A stretch of DNA of 64,000 bases from Bordetella parapertussis (GTDB taxonomy: Bacteria; Pseudomonadota; Gammaproteobacteria; Burkholderiales; SG8-41), in NCBI GenBank assembly GCA_945861275.1, contig CAMATZ010000016.1, forward strand, positions 29,682 to 93,681. Reading direction: 5' to 3'. The translations under genes were made by a program, and so were the position numbers. Each line of letters begins with the position of its first letter. The stretch's first letter is position 1. The notes below the pieces were generated by a model. That model was not told the DNA's origin. It saw nothing but the letters and a program-made list of their open reading frames with translations, and did not search any database. Positions 11,699 to 21,735 of this stretch are shown here, one piece after another.

Positions 11699-12202
11699 CG
11701 TGGTCACGCGCCGTCTGCTGCGCTCGCGCAGCGAACACTCACGCAGCGTATCAGCAAGCGGCTCCAGATTCGGGATGCCATAGAGCATTATGGTCGCAAA
11801 GCTGGCGTCCGATGAGCGCAGATGCAGCACGCAGTAGCCCAACAGCCGCATGCCCAAGGGCTTGTGCAAGTCGAAGTGATCGATACGGAACAACTCGATG
11901 CTGTCCTTGAGTTTCGACAGGATGCCGCGCTCGATGCGCACCCGCTGCGAGGTGATCTCATAGGTCGTCGCAATGCTTTTGAGCCAGTAGAAGATCAGGG
12001 CGATGCCGAGCGTCAGCACCACGATGATCCACTGCCAGGCGCTATGGATGATGGCAGGGTGGCCGGTGAACAGCGGCTTTTCAACCTCCGCTTCGCGCGA
12101 CGCCGCAAAAGCCGCCAGATCGGTGTTGCAGAAGCGGCACTTGATGGCAGCCGCCTTTATGGTTTCGCCGCAGACCGGACAAACTTTAGTCTCGTCGCTC
12201 AT
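11684..12202 (-). CDS. Zinc-ribbon plus bacterial PH (bPH2-like) domain membrane protein
   Basis: [22 protein letters not shown] zinc ribbon; [48 protein letters not shown]. Confidence 0.75.
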   Translation of the reverse strand: MSDETKVCPVCGETIKAAAIKCRFCNTDLAAFAASREAEVEKPLFTGHPAIIHSAWQWIIVVLTLGIALIFYWLKSIATTYEITSQRVRIERGILSKLKDSIELFRIDHFDLHKPLGMRLLGYCVLHLRSSDASFATIMLYGIPNLEPLADTLRECSLRERSRRRVTTLVQA

Positions 12203-12322
12203 TCGTGGTATCCAGTTTTGTCAAGGGGATCGCGGCAAGGTTTCCAGCTAGACGTGGTTATTACGCACAACTGAGTATTCGAGGTTCGGTCTTGCGTGTC
12301 AACCAGCGGCCGGTTTTAGCAT

Positions 12323-12432
12323 GTAGGTTGGGCTGAGCCTGCGAAGCCCAACACCGTAACCTTCGATCCTCCACTGCCGGCGTTTCGTGATGCGTCGTTG
12401 TGTTGGGCTTCACTGCGCTCAGCCCAACCTAC
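12323..12432. repeat. Intergenic inverted repeat GTAGGTTGGGCTGAG...CTCAGCCCAACCTAC
   Basis: 15-bp complementary ends plus internal TGTTGGGCTTC arm. Confidence 0.75.
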
Positions 12433-12499
12433 GGTATCGTGGCAATAACAGTTATGGTGTGATGCATAAACGTGCTTGCCTGTGAAGAGGAGAAGCGAA

Positions 12500-13009
12500 A
12501 TGTATCCCGTCATTCGCGCCACGCTACAATGGCTTCGTATGCCACAAAGCGTAATGCGACTGGTGCTCGATACCAACGTCTGGCTCGACTGGCTGGTGTT
12601 TGCCGATGCCGGCGCCGCGCCAATAAAAAACGCTGTCGCGCGGGGAACTGCTGCCGTTTTTATTTCGGCTGGTTGCGAGGTCGAACTTAAGCGCGTGCTC
12701 GGCTATCCCTTGTCAGGCCGTGCACTTAACGCAGATACTCAGGCAACGGCGCTGGCGCAATGCCGCGCGGTTGCGCGCGACGTGCGGGACTGCGCCGAAC
12801 CCCACGCCATCGCCGACCTGCCGCGCTGTGCAGACCCCGACGATCAAATGTTCCTGGAACTGGCGCGCGACTGCCGCGCCGATGCGCTGATCACCAAAGA
12901 CCGTGACTTGCTTGCACTGGCGACGCGCAAAGTCAAACCACTGCCCTTTCGTATCCTCACACCGCGCGAGTTTGCGCGTGATGCTTCCCCCGCTCCCGTC
13001 ATCGGTTAG
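12500..13009 (+). CDS. PIN-domain protein (putative VapC-like toxin)
   Basis: RLVLDTNVWLDWLVF...CADPDDQMFLELARDCRADALITKDRDLLAL; start could be 12539. Confidence 0.82.
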   Translation: MYPVIRATLQWLRMPQSVMRLVLDTNVWLDWLVFADAGAAPIKNAVARGTAAVFISAGCEVELKRVLGYPLSGRALNADTQATALAQCRAVARDVRDCAEPHAIADLPRCADPDDQMFLELARDCRADALITKDRDLLALATRKVKPLPFRILTPREFARDASPAPVIG

Positions 13010-13075
13010 ACTCTATTTGGCGCATGACCACAATAGAATAATATCAATTAAAACAAATAGTTACAGGATGGCCCA

Positions 13076-13768
13076 ATGACCGCATCCAGCACCATCAACG
13101 TGATGGCCACCGCCGCCTTCAAGGAGGCTTATCTCGAACTGGTGCCGCAATTCGAGCGCGCCAGCGGACACCAAGTGATTAGCACCTGGACCAACACGCT
13201 GGATATCGTCAAGCGCGTGAAGGCGGGTGAGGCTACCGACCTTGCGGTGATGTCAGGCAACGCGATTGATGAACTCATCGCCGCCGGCAAATTTGCACCA
13301 GGCAGCCGCACCGATATCGCGTCATCGTGGGTGGCAATGGCGGTGCGCCAGGGTGCGCCCAGGCCCGACATCAGTTCCGGCGACGCATTCAGGCGCGCCA
13401 TGCTTGCCGCAAAGTCGATAGCGTATTCGACCGGCCCCAGCGGCGTTTATCTGATCGGACTGTTTCAACGCATGGGTATCGCCGGACAGTTGGCGTCCAA
13501 GGTGAAACAGATCAAAGGCGAACCGGTGGGCGCTTGCGTCGCACGCGGCGAAATCGAAATCGGCTTTCAGCAAATGAGTGAGTTGCTACCGGTGCCCGGT
13601 ATCGATATCGTCGGCGGTCTGTCGAAGGACATCGAGGAGATCACTTTGTTTGCCACCGGCCGGCATATCAACACCCCGGTGGCCGAAGCCGCCAACGCAT
13701 TGACACAATTTTTCAAAACGGCATCAGCACATACGATCATCCGCGCCAAAGGCATGGAACCGGCCTGA
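13076..13768 (+). CDS. ModA-like/family 11 extracellular solute-binding-type protein without an obvious signal peptide
   Basis: INVMATAAFKEAYLELVPQFERASGHQVISTWTNTLDIVKRVKAGEATDLAVM. Confidence 0.75.
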   Translation: MTASSTINVMATAAFKEAYLELVPQFERASGHQVISTWTNTLDIVKRVKAGEATDLAVMSGNAIDELIAAGKFAPGSRTDIASSWVAMAVRQGAPRPDISSGDAFRRAMLAAKSIAYSTGPSGVYLIGLFQRMGIAGQLASKVKQIKGEPVGACVARGEIEIGFQQMSELLPVPGIDIVGGLSKDIEEITLFATGRHINTPVAEAANALTQFFKTASAHTIIRAKGMEPA

Positions 13769-13790
13769 TAACTTATTGGAGATAAAAGCA

Positions 13791-14879
13791 ATGACTAAAA
13801 TCAGTATGTTACGTTCAATCATTCTCGCCGCCGCGCTGGGGCTGTGCACCAGCGCCATTGCCGCCGATGCGCCGAAGTTCGAACTCGATCCCGCGTGGCC
13901 GAAAGTCCCCGAAAAATGGAAACTCGGCGACGCCTCCAGCATTGCCATCGACGCGCAGGACAATGTGTGGGTGCTGCATCGCCCGCGCACGCTGAAAGGT
14001 GAACAGGCGAACATGGCTGCGCCCGCGATCATGATATTCGACAGTGCAGGCAATTACCTGCGCAGTTGGGGCGGCGCCGGCACTGGCTTTGAATGGCCGC
14101 AACGCGAGCACGGCATCCACATCGATTACAAGGGGCACGTGTGGGTGGGCGGCAATAATTGTCCGGCGCGCGCACTGCCCGGCCTGCAACCGGTGGGCGA
14201 CGATCAGTTGCTCAAATTCACCCAGGACGGAAAATTCGTCCTGCAGATCGGCCGCGCTACGCAAAGCAAAGGCAACGCCGACACCATGAACCTGCAACAA
14301 CCGGCGGATGTGTGGGTGCATCGCAAGACCAACGAATTGTTTGTCGCCGACGGCTACGGCAACCATCGCGTGGCGGTGTTCGATGCCGACAGCGGCAAGT
14401 TCAAGCGCATGTGGGGCGCCTTCGGCAACAAGCCTTTGGACAATTTCGCCTGCCCGCCGCCGAGCCTGAAAGCCGTTGCGGACGGCCCCGGTCCCGATCA
14501 GTTCAGCATCGTTCACGCCATACGCGTGGCCGATGACGGCATGGTGTATGTAGCCGACCGCGAAAACCGCCGCGTGCAGATGTTCACCAGCGAAGGCAAA
14601 TTTCTCAGGCAGTACGTGCGGCACAACGCGCCGTTCGCGCGCAACGTCGCGCTCTCACCCGATGCGCAGCAACGCTTTCTCTACGTGGGCGGTGGCATCG
14701 ACATCGTGATCCTCGACCGCCAAACGCTGGAGTTCGTCGATGTGATCGGCGGCAGCGGCCTGCTTGGCGGCGGCCATCAAATCGCCACCGATTCCAAAGG
14801 CAATATCTACGTCGCGCAAACCGCGCGCGGATTGCAAAAGCTGGTTTACAAAGGCATGGGGCCAGTGACCAGCAAGTAA
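13791..14879 (+). CDS. NHL-repeat/six-bladed beta-propeller secreted protein
   Basis: Signal peptide; repeats such as NELFVADGYGNHRVAVFDADSGKFKRMWG and GMVYVADRENRRVQMF. Confidence 0.85.
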   Translation: MTKISMLRSIILAAALGLCTSAIAADAPKFELDPAWPKVPEKWKLGDASSIAIDAQDNVWVLHRPRTLKGEQANMAAPAIMIFDSAGNYLRSWGGAGTGFEWPQREHGIHIDYKGHVWVGGNNCPARALPGLQPVGDDQLLKFTQDGKFVLQIGRATQSKGNADTMNLQQPADVWVHRKTNELFVADGYGNHRVAVFDADSGKFKRMWGAFGNKPLDNFACPPPSLKAVADGPGPDQFSIVHAIRVADDGMVYVADRENRRVQMFTSEGKFLRQYVRHNAPFARNVALSPDAQQRFLYVGGGIDIVILDRQTLEFVDVIGGSGLLGGGHQIATDSKGNIYVAQTARGLQKLVYKGMGPVTSK

Positions 14880-14981
14880 GCGCAAGGTGAACCTTGCGGT
14901 AAAAAAAATACCGGCGGCGTGAGCCGCCGGCTTACCGTATAACGATAACCGGCCCGCTCGCGCGTGGCCGGGGTGCTCTCA

Positions 14982-16640
14982 TCAACTCGTGTGCCAGCCG
15001 AACTGCTGCGGCTTGCGGCCGGCGGCGTGATGCAGTTGCACGTTCACCAGAGCCGGCCCTTTGAACTTCATGGCCCCATCCAGCGCGGCTTTCAGGTCCT
15101 TGGGATCGGTGACGAAGTAGCCCTTGCCGCCGAACGCTTCCATCATTTTGTCGTAACGCGCGCCGACCGTCAGATGACCCGGCGCGGCTTTCAGCGGGTC
15201 GTCGGGCAGTGCGGCGGCGCCGCCGCCGATTCCGCCATTGTTCAGCACCACGATCTTCACCGGCATTTTGTGGCGGCAGACGGTTTCCATTTCCATGCCG
15301 GAGAAACCGATCGCCGAGTCACCGGAAACCGAAATGATCGGCCGGTCCGGATGCACCGCGGCAGCGGCCAGCACAAAACCCATGCCTACCCCCATGGTAC
15401 CGTAGCTGCCGGCATCCAGCCGCGTGCGCGGGCTGTTGTTCGGCATCTGCGTGCGGCCGATATCCATGGTGTTCGCGCCTTCACCGATGATGATGGCGTC
15501 CTTGGGAATCCACGGGCTGATGTCGCGGAACGCGCGATAGTAATTGGTCGGTGCCGACTCGTCGTCGATCATCGACTGAATTTGTTTCGCGTTGGCGGCC
15601 GATTTCTCGGCGAGCACTTTATGCCAGGGCGTATCCTTCGGATAGAACCACTCGCGGCCTTCGAGCGCCCGGTTCAGCTGCCCAACGATCGCCTTGCCAT
15701 CGCCCACCAGTGCCACCTCGGCGGGGACATTCTGGCTGATCGCTTCCGGCGAAATATCGAGCTGCACGATGCGCACACTCTTGTTAAACCGCGGCGGCAG
15801 GCCGAAATGCATGATCCAGTTGAGCCGCGCACCCATCAGCACAATCACGTCCGCTTCCTGCAGTGCGTGGCTGCGCGACGCACCTACCGACAGTGGATGA
15901 CTGTCGTCGATCACGCCCTTGCCCATGGGGGAGGCGAGGAATGGCACGCCAGTGCGTTCGACAAAGGCGCGGACTTCTTCCTCGGCGCCGGACCAGGCCA
16001 TGCCTTTGCCGACGATGACCAGCGGGCGTTGCGCGGATTTCAGTACATCCAGCGCCTGATCGATGTACTCCTGCGGCGCGGCGATACGCGGCGGATCAGC
16101 GCAACGGCCGGGGAAGCGGACAGTATCCTCCTCCGCCTCGCCCAGAATGATATCGTCCGGCATGTCGAGATAGGCAGCACCGGGTCGGCCGTAGATGCAA
16201 TTGCGCACAGCCATTTCAACATAGAACGGAATGCGATAAGGGTGTTCCACTGCGTGCGCAAATTTGCAGAAAGGCGTGGCGATCAGCACCCCGCGCTCTT
16301 CCTGGAATGCGCCCATGCCGTTCTGCCGCACGGGCGAGGCGCCACCGATCAGAATCATCGGCCAGCAGTTTTCCTTCGCATTGGAGAGGCCGGAAAGGCC
16401 ATGCACCACGCCCGGCCCCGATACCACGAGGCAGGCGCCAGGCCGGCCCGTCATGTAGCCGACGGCCCCGGCGGCATAGGAAGCCGCCTGCTCATTGCGG
16501 CAGCCATAGTATTTAATGCCGGCCTTTTGCGCCTCGCGCGCAATCGGCTGCACCGGGAAACCGACGATGCCGAACATGTAGTCAACGCCTTGATCTTTCA
16601 AGGCTCGCGCCATGATCGCAGCGCCCGTTAGTTTTGCCAT
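14982..16640 (-). CDS. ThDP-dependent enzyme, oxalyl-CoA decarboxylase/2-hydroxyacyl-CoA lyase-like
   Basis: GVDYMFGIVGFPVQPIAREAQKAGIKYYGCRNEQAASYAAGAVGYMTGRPG; C-terminal ThDP site SGDSAIGFSGMEMET. Confidence 0.88.
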   Translation of the reverse strand: MAKLTGAAIMARALKDQGVDYMFGIVGFPVQPIAREAQKAGIKYYGCRNEQAASYAAGAVGYMTGRPGACLVVSGPGVVHGLSGLSNAKENCWPMILIGGASPVRQNGMGAFQEERGVLIATPFCKFAHAVEHPYRIPFYVEMAVRNCIYGRPGAAYLDMPDDIILGEAEEDTVRFPGRCADPPRIAAPQEYIDQALDVLKSAQRPLVIVGKGMAWSGAEEEVRAFVERTGVPFLASPMGKGVIDDSHPLSVGASRSHALQEADVIVLMGARLNWIMHFGLPPRFNKSVRIVQLDISPEAISQNVPAEVALVGDGKAIVGQLNRALEGREWFYPKDTPWHKVLAEKSAANAKQIQSMIDDESAPTNYYRAFRDISPWIPKDAIIIGEGANTMDIGRTQMPNNSPRTRLDAGSYGTMGVGMGFVLAAAAVHPDRPIISVSGDSAIGFSGMEMETVCRHKMPVKIVVLNNGGIGGGAAALPDDPLKAAPGHLTVGARYDKMMEAFGGKGYFVTDPKDLKAALDGAMKFKGPALVNVQLHHAAGRKPQQFGWHTS

Positions 16641-16801
16641 TTTGTGCTCCTGTGGTAGTTATTGCAGTCGGATGTAATACGGACTTTCAGAATCATCAAC
16701 CATCAGCATAAGAATGAATATAACGCGAATCACTATAAATTACTCGCGTTAAAGAGTCCAGCGGCGCGCACAAGGTGCATCCTTAACGAAAACCCAAAAA
16801 A

Positions 16802-18454
16802 TCAGGCATCCTCGCCATACAGCATGCGGCGATAGGTGATATTCACGACATTGCGTGAGATGCGCACGTCGAGCACCATCGGCCCGTCGCCCGCCAGAAA
16901 CGCGTCGATGCCCGCACCCAGTTCATCAAGCGTGCGCACCACTTTCCCGCGACAGCCAAAGCCGCGCGCCACCGCGCCGAAATCCGGCGAACGCACACTC
17001 GCCAGACTGGCCTCAAAGCCCGACGCTTTCAGCTTGTGGAACTCAGCGCCCAGTCCTTCGTCGTTAAGAATGATAAACAGCAGCTTCAACCCCAGCCGCG
17101 ATGCGGTATCGAGTTCCTGAATGTTCTGCATCGCGCCGCCGTCACCCTCGATCAGCGCCAACGGTTGTTCCAGTGCGACCGCCATGCCTATCGCCGTGGG
17201 CAATGTTTGGCCGATACAACCAAAGCCGTTGACGAACGCGTGCAGCACGCGCGGCTTTTTCATGATCATCACCGGAAACGCGAACGAATGTCCCACGCCG
17301 ATAGCCACGCCTACCGTGGACGGCAGGCGTTCGTCGATGATGCGCGCAGCTTCGCGCGGATCCATCGTGCCCGCTTCGATTTCATATTCCGCCGCGTCAC
17401 GGTCGGCGCTGAGCAAAATCTTCCTCACCGCTGGGGTTCTGAAATTTTCTTTAGAAATAAATACTTGCGATAAGGCGGCGTCGATGGCCTGTACGCTCGC
17501 CAGAGCGTCTCCCTGCACATAACAAGCAGCGCGCTGGTCGTTGCCCATCAGCACTGTCTGCTCAGTGTTGATGTGCACGATGCGCGCTTTGGGAAACAGC
17601 AAGCCGCCTTCGAGCGTGTGCGGATTCAAACTCGCGCCGACGGCGATCACACAATCCGCTTCCCCAAACAGCTCCATCACCGCGCGCGTCGAAAACATAC
17701 CGCAGATGCCGGCATGAAACTCGCCGCTGATGGCGCCCTTGGCTACCAGCGACGTCGCGGTCAGCGCACCGAGGCGCTGTGCGAGGCGCTCAGCCGCTTC
17801 AAGCGCCCCGGACTGCACTGCACCATCGCCCACCACCACTACCGGCTTCCTGCTCGCCGCAATAATGCTGACAGCTTGCGCGAGTTGCTCGTCCGCCGGC
17901 TTGATGCGTTGCTGGCCGCTGAATAACGTGGCCGAAGGCAGATAGTCGTCGCCATCGCTATCGATGTTCATGTCCTGCACGTTCATCGGGTAGCACAACA
18001 CCACCGGACGCCGCTGCACGCGCGCCTGATAAAACGCTTGGCGCACCGCGTCTTCCGCGAATGACGGCGTCAGCACCTCGATATAGCCCGCACCGGTAGC
18101 GCTCACCAATCGATCCTGGTTCAGCGACTGATTGGCCCATTCGTTATTGAAGTGCGTGCGGCTGGTGTAAATCACCACCGGCACGCGCGCTTTAGTCGCG
18201 GCGACCAGCGACGTGGTCATGCGCGTGATGCCGGGGCCATGCGTCACATTGCATACACCGACTTTACCGGTGGCGCGCGCCCAGCCCTCGGCCATCGACA
18301 AGCCCGCGCCTTCGTCGCGCACATCGATCATGCGTACGCCGGAAATCTTCGACAGGGCGGCAGCCCACGACATATTGCCGTCGCCCATCAGGCCGAATAC
18401 TGTAGTTGCGCCTTCCCTTACAAAGGCGTTGGCTACGGCTTGGTAAACCTTCAC
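16802..18454 (-). CDS. ThDP-dependent enzyme, acetolactate synthase large-subunit-like
   Basis: ATTVFGLMGDGNMSWAAALSKISGVRMIDVRDEGAGLSMAEGWARATGKVGVCNVTHGPG; IEGDGGAMQNIQELDTA. Confidence 0.88.
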   Translation of the reverse strand: MKVYQAVANAFVREGATTVFGLMGDGNMSWAAALSKISGVRMIDVRDEGAGLSMAEGWARATGKVGVCNVTHGPGITRMTTSLVAATKARVPVVIYTSRTHFNNEWANQSLNQDRLVSATGAGYIEVLTPSFAEDAVRQAFYQARVQRRPVVLCYPMNVQDMNIDSDGDDYLPSATLFSGQQRIKPADEQLAQAVSIIAASRKPVVVVGDGAVQSGALEAAERLAQRLGALTATSLVAKGAISGEFHAGICGMFSTRAVMELFGEADCVIAVGASLNPHTLEGGLLFPKARIVHINTEQTVLMGNDQRAACYVQGDALASVQAIDAALSQVFISKENFRTPAVRKILLSADRDAAEYEIEAGTMDPREAARIIDERLPSTVGVAIGVGHSFAFPVMIMKKPRVLHAFVNGFGCIGQTLPTAIGMAVALEQPLALIEGDGGAMQNIQELDTASRLGLKLLFIILNDEGLGAEFHKLKASGFEASLASVRSPDFGAVARGFGCRGKVVRTLDELGAGIDAFLAGDGPMVLDVRISRNVVNITYRRMLYGEDA

Positions 18455-18465
18455 TTAGCTTTCAC

Positions 18466-19539
18466 TTAGAACGGCGCAATACCCAGCAATTTACCTGCGG
18501 TTTCACCGAGCATCATGCGCTTCTCCGCATCGGAGAAATGCGGACAGTTGAGGATGTGATCCACTGAATTGGCCTGCCACGGAATCGGATGATCGGTGCC
18601 GATGACCAGTTGGCCGACACCCATATCCGCAGCCAGATGGCGCAGCGCTTCGTCGCTGAACACCAGCGTGTCGTAATACATCTGGCGCATGTATTCCGTG
18701 GGCTTTTTCCGCAGTTTGATACCGCTGTCCATTTCGGGTGCTACGCGCAACCCATTGTCCGAGCGCGCCGCGTAGGAGGCGACAAAACCGCCGCCATGCG
18801 CGGAGCAGACTTTGAGACCAGGGAATTTTTCCAGCGTGCCTTCGAAGATCAGGTGCGACAGCGCGATCGTGGTATCCAGCGGATTGCCGATGACATTGGT
18901 CAGCCAGCCGTTGCCTTTGAGGCGCTTGGCCAGTTCCGGCGTGCCTTGCGGATGAATAAAAATCAGCACGCCCAATTCCTCTGCTTTCGCCCACACCGGA
19001 TGAAATTTCGCATCGGCGAATTCTTCACCATGCACACTGCCGCCGATGGCCGCACCGCGCATGCCGAGTTTTTTTACCGCGTGCTCAAGCTGCTGCACCG
19101 CAATTTCGGGATGCTGCAGGGTCAGCGAGGCGAAGCCCACGAAACGATCCGGGTGTACCGCACACAGTTCGGCCAGTGTCTCGTTGTTTATCTTGACGAT
19201 TTCGACCGCCAGATCGCGCGCCAGGTGATACCAATGCGGGTTGATGCTGATGGCCTCGACGTCGATGCCCTGCTCGTCCATTTCGCCGATGCGCCGCAAG
19301 CCCACATCGCCGAGGCCCGGCCCGCGTTCTTTCAGATGATCCTTGCCCATGAGTTCCAGCGCCTTGGGGATCACGCAGTGCGCATGCACGTCGATGGTTT
19401 TGACGCGCTTGCCGGCGACGATCACTTGCCGGCGGCGTCCACCACCGGGCTGCGCCGCCGCTTCGTTGGTGGCACTATTCAGGCCGCCGCAGCCGACGAA
19501 TTGCAGGCTGCCTTGGTGTGTATAGGAATCGTCGCGCAT
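18466..19539 (-). CDS. Amidohydrolase family protein (ACMSD-like)
   Basis: KTIDVHAHCVIPKAL, ...HGGGFVASYAAR, VIGTDHPIPW. Confidence 0.88.
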   Translation of the reverse strand: MRDDSYTHQGSLQFVGCGGLNSATNEAAAQPGGGRRRQVIVAGKRVKTIDVHAHCVIPKALELMGKDHLKERGPGLGDVGLRRIGEMDEQGIDVEAISINPHWYHLARDLAVEIVKINNETLAELCAVHPDRFVGFASLTLQHPEIAVQQLEHAVKKLGMRGAAIGGSVHGEEFADAKFHPVWAKAEELGVLIFIHPQGTPELAKRLKGNGWLTNVIGNPLDTTIALSHLIFEGTLEKFPGLKVCSAHGGGFVASYAARSDNGLRVAPEMDSGIKLRKKPTEYMRQMYYDTLVFSDEALRHLAADMGVGQLVIGTDHPIPWQANSVDHILNCPHFSDAEKRMMLGETAGKLLGIAPF

Positions 19540-19586
19540 GATGCTCTCCTGAGTTGGCCGGGTTACCGAGAGGCTAAAAACATTTA

Positions 19587-19655
19587 GCCGCAGATTTCAC
19601 AGATGAACACGGATTTTTTCGCGGGTAATCTGTGTTCTTCTGTGAAGTTTGCGGC
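19587..19655. repeat. Intergenic inverted repeat of the same CACAGATGAACAC type
   Basis: GCCGCAGATTTCACAGATGAACACGGATT ... AATCTGTGTTCTTCTGTGAAGTTTGCGGC. Confidence 0.7.
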
Positions 19656-19699
19656 GAAGGGTTTGAAGTTGTTGTCAAGAGCCAATTATCTCACGCGTC

Positions 19700-20659
19700 T
19701 TACTCCCCAATACGCACTTTCGCTTTGCGGATCACTCCTGTCCATTTTTCCGCTTCAGCTTTCAGGAACGCAGCAAACTCCTGCGGCGTGCTGGCGATGA
19801 TTTCGGCGGCTTCATTTGACAAGCGCCCGCTCACCTCTTTGGATTTCAGCGCCTTGACCGTGCCCTCGTGCAGCACGCGCAGCACCGGCGCGGGCGTGGC
19901 GGCGGGAACCATCATGCCGTACCAGCCTGTGACCACGTAACCGGGCACACCGGATTCGCCGACGGTCGGCACCTGCGGTGCGGCGCTGGATCTTTTGCCG
20001 CTGGTCACCGCCAGCGCGCGCAATCGCCCTGCCTTGATCATTTGCGCGCCGGCCAAAAAGTTATTCAGAAAAACCGGCACCTGCCCCGACAGCAAATCCG
20101 TCATCGCCTGCCCCGCGCCTTTATACGGCACATGCACCAGGTCGATGCCCGCTATGCTCTTAAAGAGTTCCATGCCCAGGTGCGGGCCGCTGCCGTTGCC
20201 CGATGAGGCGAACGTCAACTGTCCGGGTCGCGACTTCGCAAAAGCGACAAACTCTTTGGTGTTTTTCACCGGCAGCGACGGATGCACGGTGATCACAAAC
20301 GGATACTCGGCGAGCACCGTCACCGGCGCGTGATCATCGGGACCGTAAGGTAATTTGGCATACAACGCGGGATTGATCACATGTGTCGCCAGCGTGATCA
20401 ACACCGTGTAACCATCGGGCGCGGCTTTCGCCACCACGTCCGAACCGATGATGCCGTTGGCGCCCGCACGATTGTCGACGATGACCGGCTGACCCATCAT
20501 CTCGTTCATTTTTTGCGCCAGCGTGCGCGCGACGACATCGGTGCCGCCGCCCGGCGGATACGGCACGACGATGCGGATGGGCTTGACTGGATAGTTTTGT
20601 GCGCCACTGGCGCCAACAAATAACCACATCACGCACACAGCAGCAACCATGATATTCAT
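19700..20659 (-). CDS. Bug/TctC family substrate-binding protein
   Basis: QNYPVKPIRIVVPYPPGGGTDVVARTLAQKMNEMMGQPVIVDNRAGANGIIGSDVVAKAAPDGYT. Confidence 0.94.
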   Translation of the reverse strand: MNIMVAAVCVMWLFVGASGAQNYPVKPIRIVVPYPPGGGTDVVARTLAQKMNEMMGQPVIVDNRAGANGIIGSDVVAKAAPDGYTVLITLATHVINPALYAKLPYGPDDHAPVTVLAEYPFVITVHPSLPVKNTKEFVAFAKSRPGQLTFASSGNGSGPHLGMELFKSIAGIDLVHVPYKGAGQAMTDLLSGQVPVFLNNFLAGAQMIKAGRLRALAVTSGKRSSAAPQVPTVGESGVPGYVVTGWYGMMVPAATPAPVLRVLHEGTVKALKSKEVSGRLSNEAAEIIASTPQEFAAFLKAEAEKWTGVIRKAKVRIGE

Positions 20660-20698
20660 AATTATTATAATAAAAACAAATACTTACAGTGCATCGTC

Positions 20699-20772
20699 GG
20701 ATGGGTGGAGCGCAGCCTAACCCATCGGGGGTTGTCGTGCTTGTGATGGGTTGCGCTGCGCTCCACCCATCC
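20699..20772. repeat. Intergenic hairpin GGATGGGTGGAGCGCAGC...GCTGCGCTCCACCCATCC
   Basis: Long near-perfect inverted repeat with inner AACCCATC/GATGGGTT pairing. Confidence 0.8.
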
Positions 20773-21590
20773 TACGAAATTGGATGCCGCCCGACGAACC
20801 CCAGCAACGCCTGCGCACAGGCATCCGGGTCCGTCGCCGCCGCGTGAAACGAATCACCGGGCAACACCAGCAGTTCCGAGTGCGGCACTTGTTCCTGCCA
20901 CGCGCGCGTCTCGGCCACCGAGGCGAGCCCGCTTTCCTGCGTGGTGATCACCAGCATCGGACATCTTATCTTCTTCACGTCCTCGCTGATATCGGAAAAA
21001 TTGATGGTGGCGGCAAATCCGGCCTCGGTTGATATCGCGGTGCGCGCCATGTATTGGATCCACCACTCGATACCTTCTCGCGAAAACGCGCTGCCCAGGC
21101 GCGCGCCCATGCTGCGCCGCGCCCAGTGTTCGATGCCCAGTTCCTCGACTTCTTTCACCCGAGCCGCGCGCGTGGCGGCGTCCGCGCGCACCGGCGGCGG
21201 CGAGCCGACGACGGTGAGTGTGTGTACGCGATGCGCATGCCGCGCCGCGAAGGCGCGCCCGATCACGCCGCCTATTTTTGCGCCGACCAAATGAAAGCGC
21301 GCGATCTCCAGGTGATCCATCAGCTTCAGATAATCATCGATCACCACATCCAGCGTCCATGGAAAATCGCGCGCCATCGGCGTCGAAGCGCCGAAGCCGC
21401 GCATGTCCGGGCGCACCACCCGGTAGTGCCGCGCAAGATGCGGCACCCAGCCATACCAGGCGCGATGGCTTTCGTTGTTGCCGTGGCACAGCAGAATCGC
21501 CTCTTTCGTCCCGGCCTTGCGCCAGGGATCGGTAAAGTCGTCCACCTGATAAAAAATGTGCGTGCCGGCGTAAACCTGCAGCTTGGGCAT
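20772..21590 (-). CDS. Alpha/beta hydrolase
   Basis: ILLCHGNNESHRAWYGWVPHLARHYRVVRPDMRGFGAS; terminal SFHAAATDPDACAQALLGFV. Confidence 0.88.
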   Translation of the reverse strand: MPKLQVYAGTHIFYQVDDFTDPWRKAGTKEAILLCHGNNESHRAWYGWVPHLARHYRVVRPDMRGFGASTPMARDFPWTLDVVIDDYLKLMDHLEIARFHLVGAKIGGVIGRAFAARHAHRVHTLTVVGSPPPVRADAATRAARVKEVEELGIEHWARRSMGARLGSAFSREGIEWWIQYMARTAISTEAGFAATINFSDISEDVKKIRCPMLVITTQESGLASVAETRAWQEQVPHSELLVLPGDSFHAAATDPDACAQALLGFVGRHPIS

Positions 21591-21735
21591 CTGGCCTTCC
21601 TTATTGAGGATGCGTTATTTGATGCATGTCATGTTACCGCAACGTATGATTCAGCCTTCATCAAATCCTGCTATGCTTTTTCATCAAGCTTTTCCACCTG
21701 CGGTAATCCCGCTCACTCACGCTCAGGGAGCCACC

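Noticed and set aside
14881-14938. Hairpins between convergent genes as an intrinsic terminator
   Set aside because: Stem GCCGGCGGCG/CGCCGGC-like exists, but the A-rich run lies between hairpins and orientation/U-tract are not convincing.
14964-16631. 555-aa plus-strand ORF antisense to the ThDP enzyme gene
   Set aside because: Shadow ORF of GC-rich coding DNA; composition (His/Arg/Ala-rich) and lack of motifs versus clear ThDP motifs on the other strand.
18589-19587. 332-aa plus-strand ORF opposite the amidohydrolase
   Set aside because: Antisense to a well-supported amidohydrolase; His/Arg-rich shadow composition.
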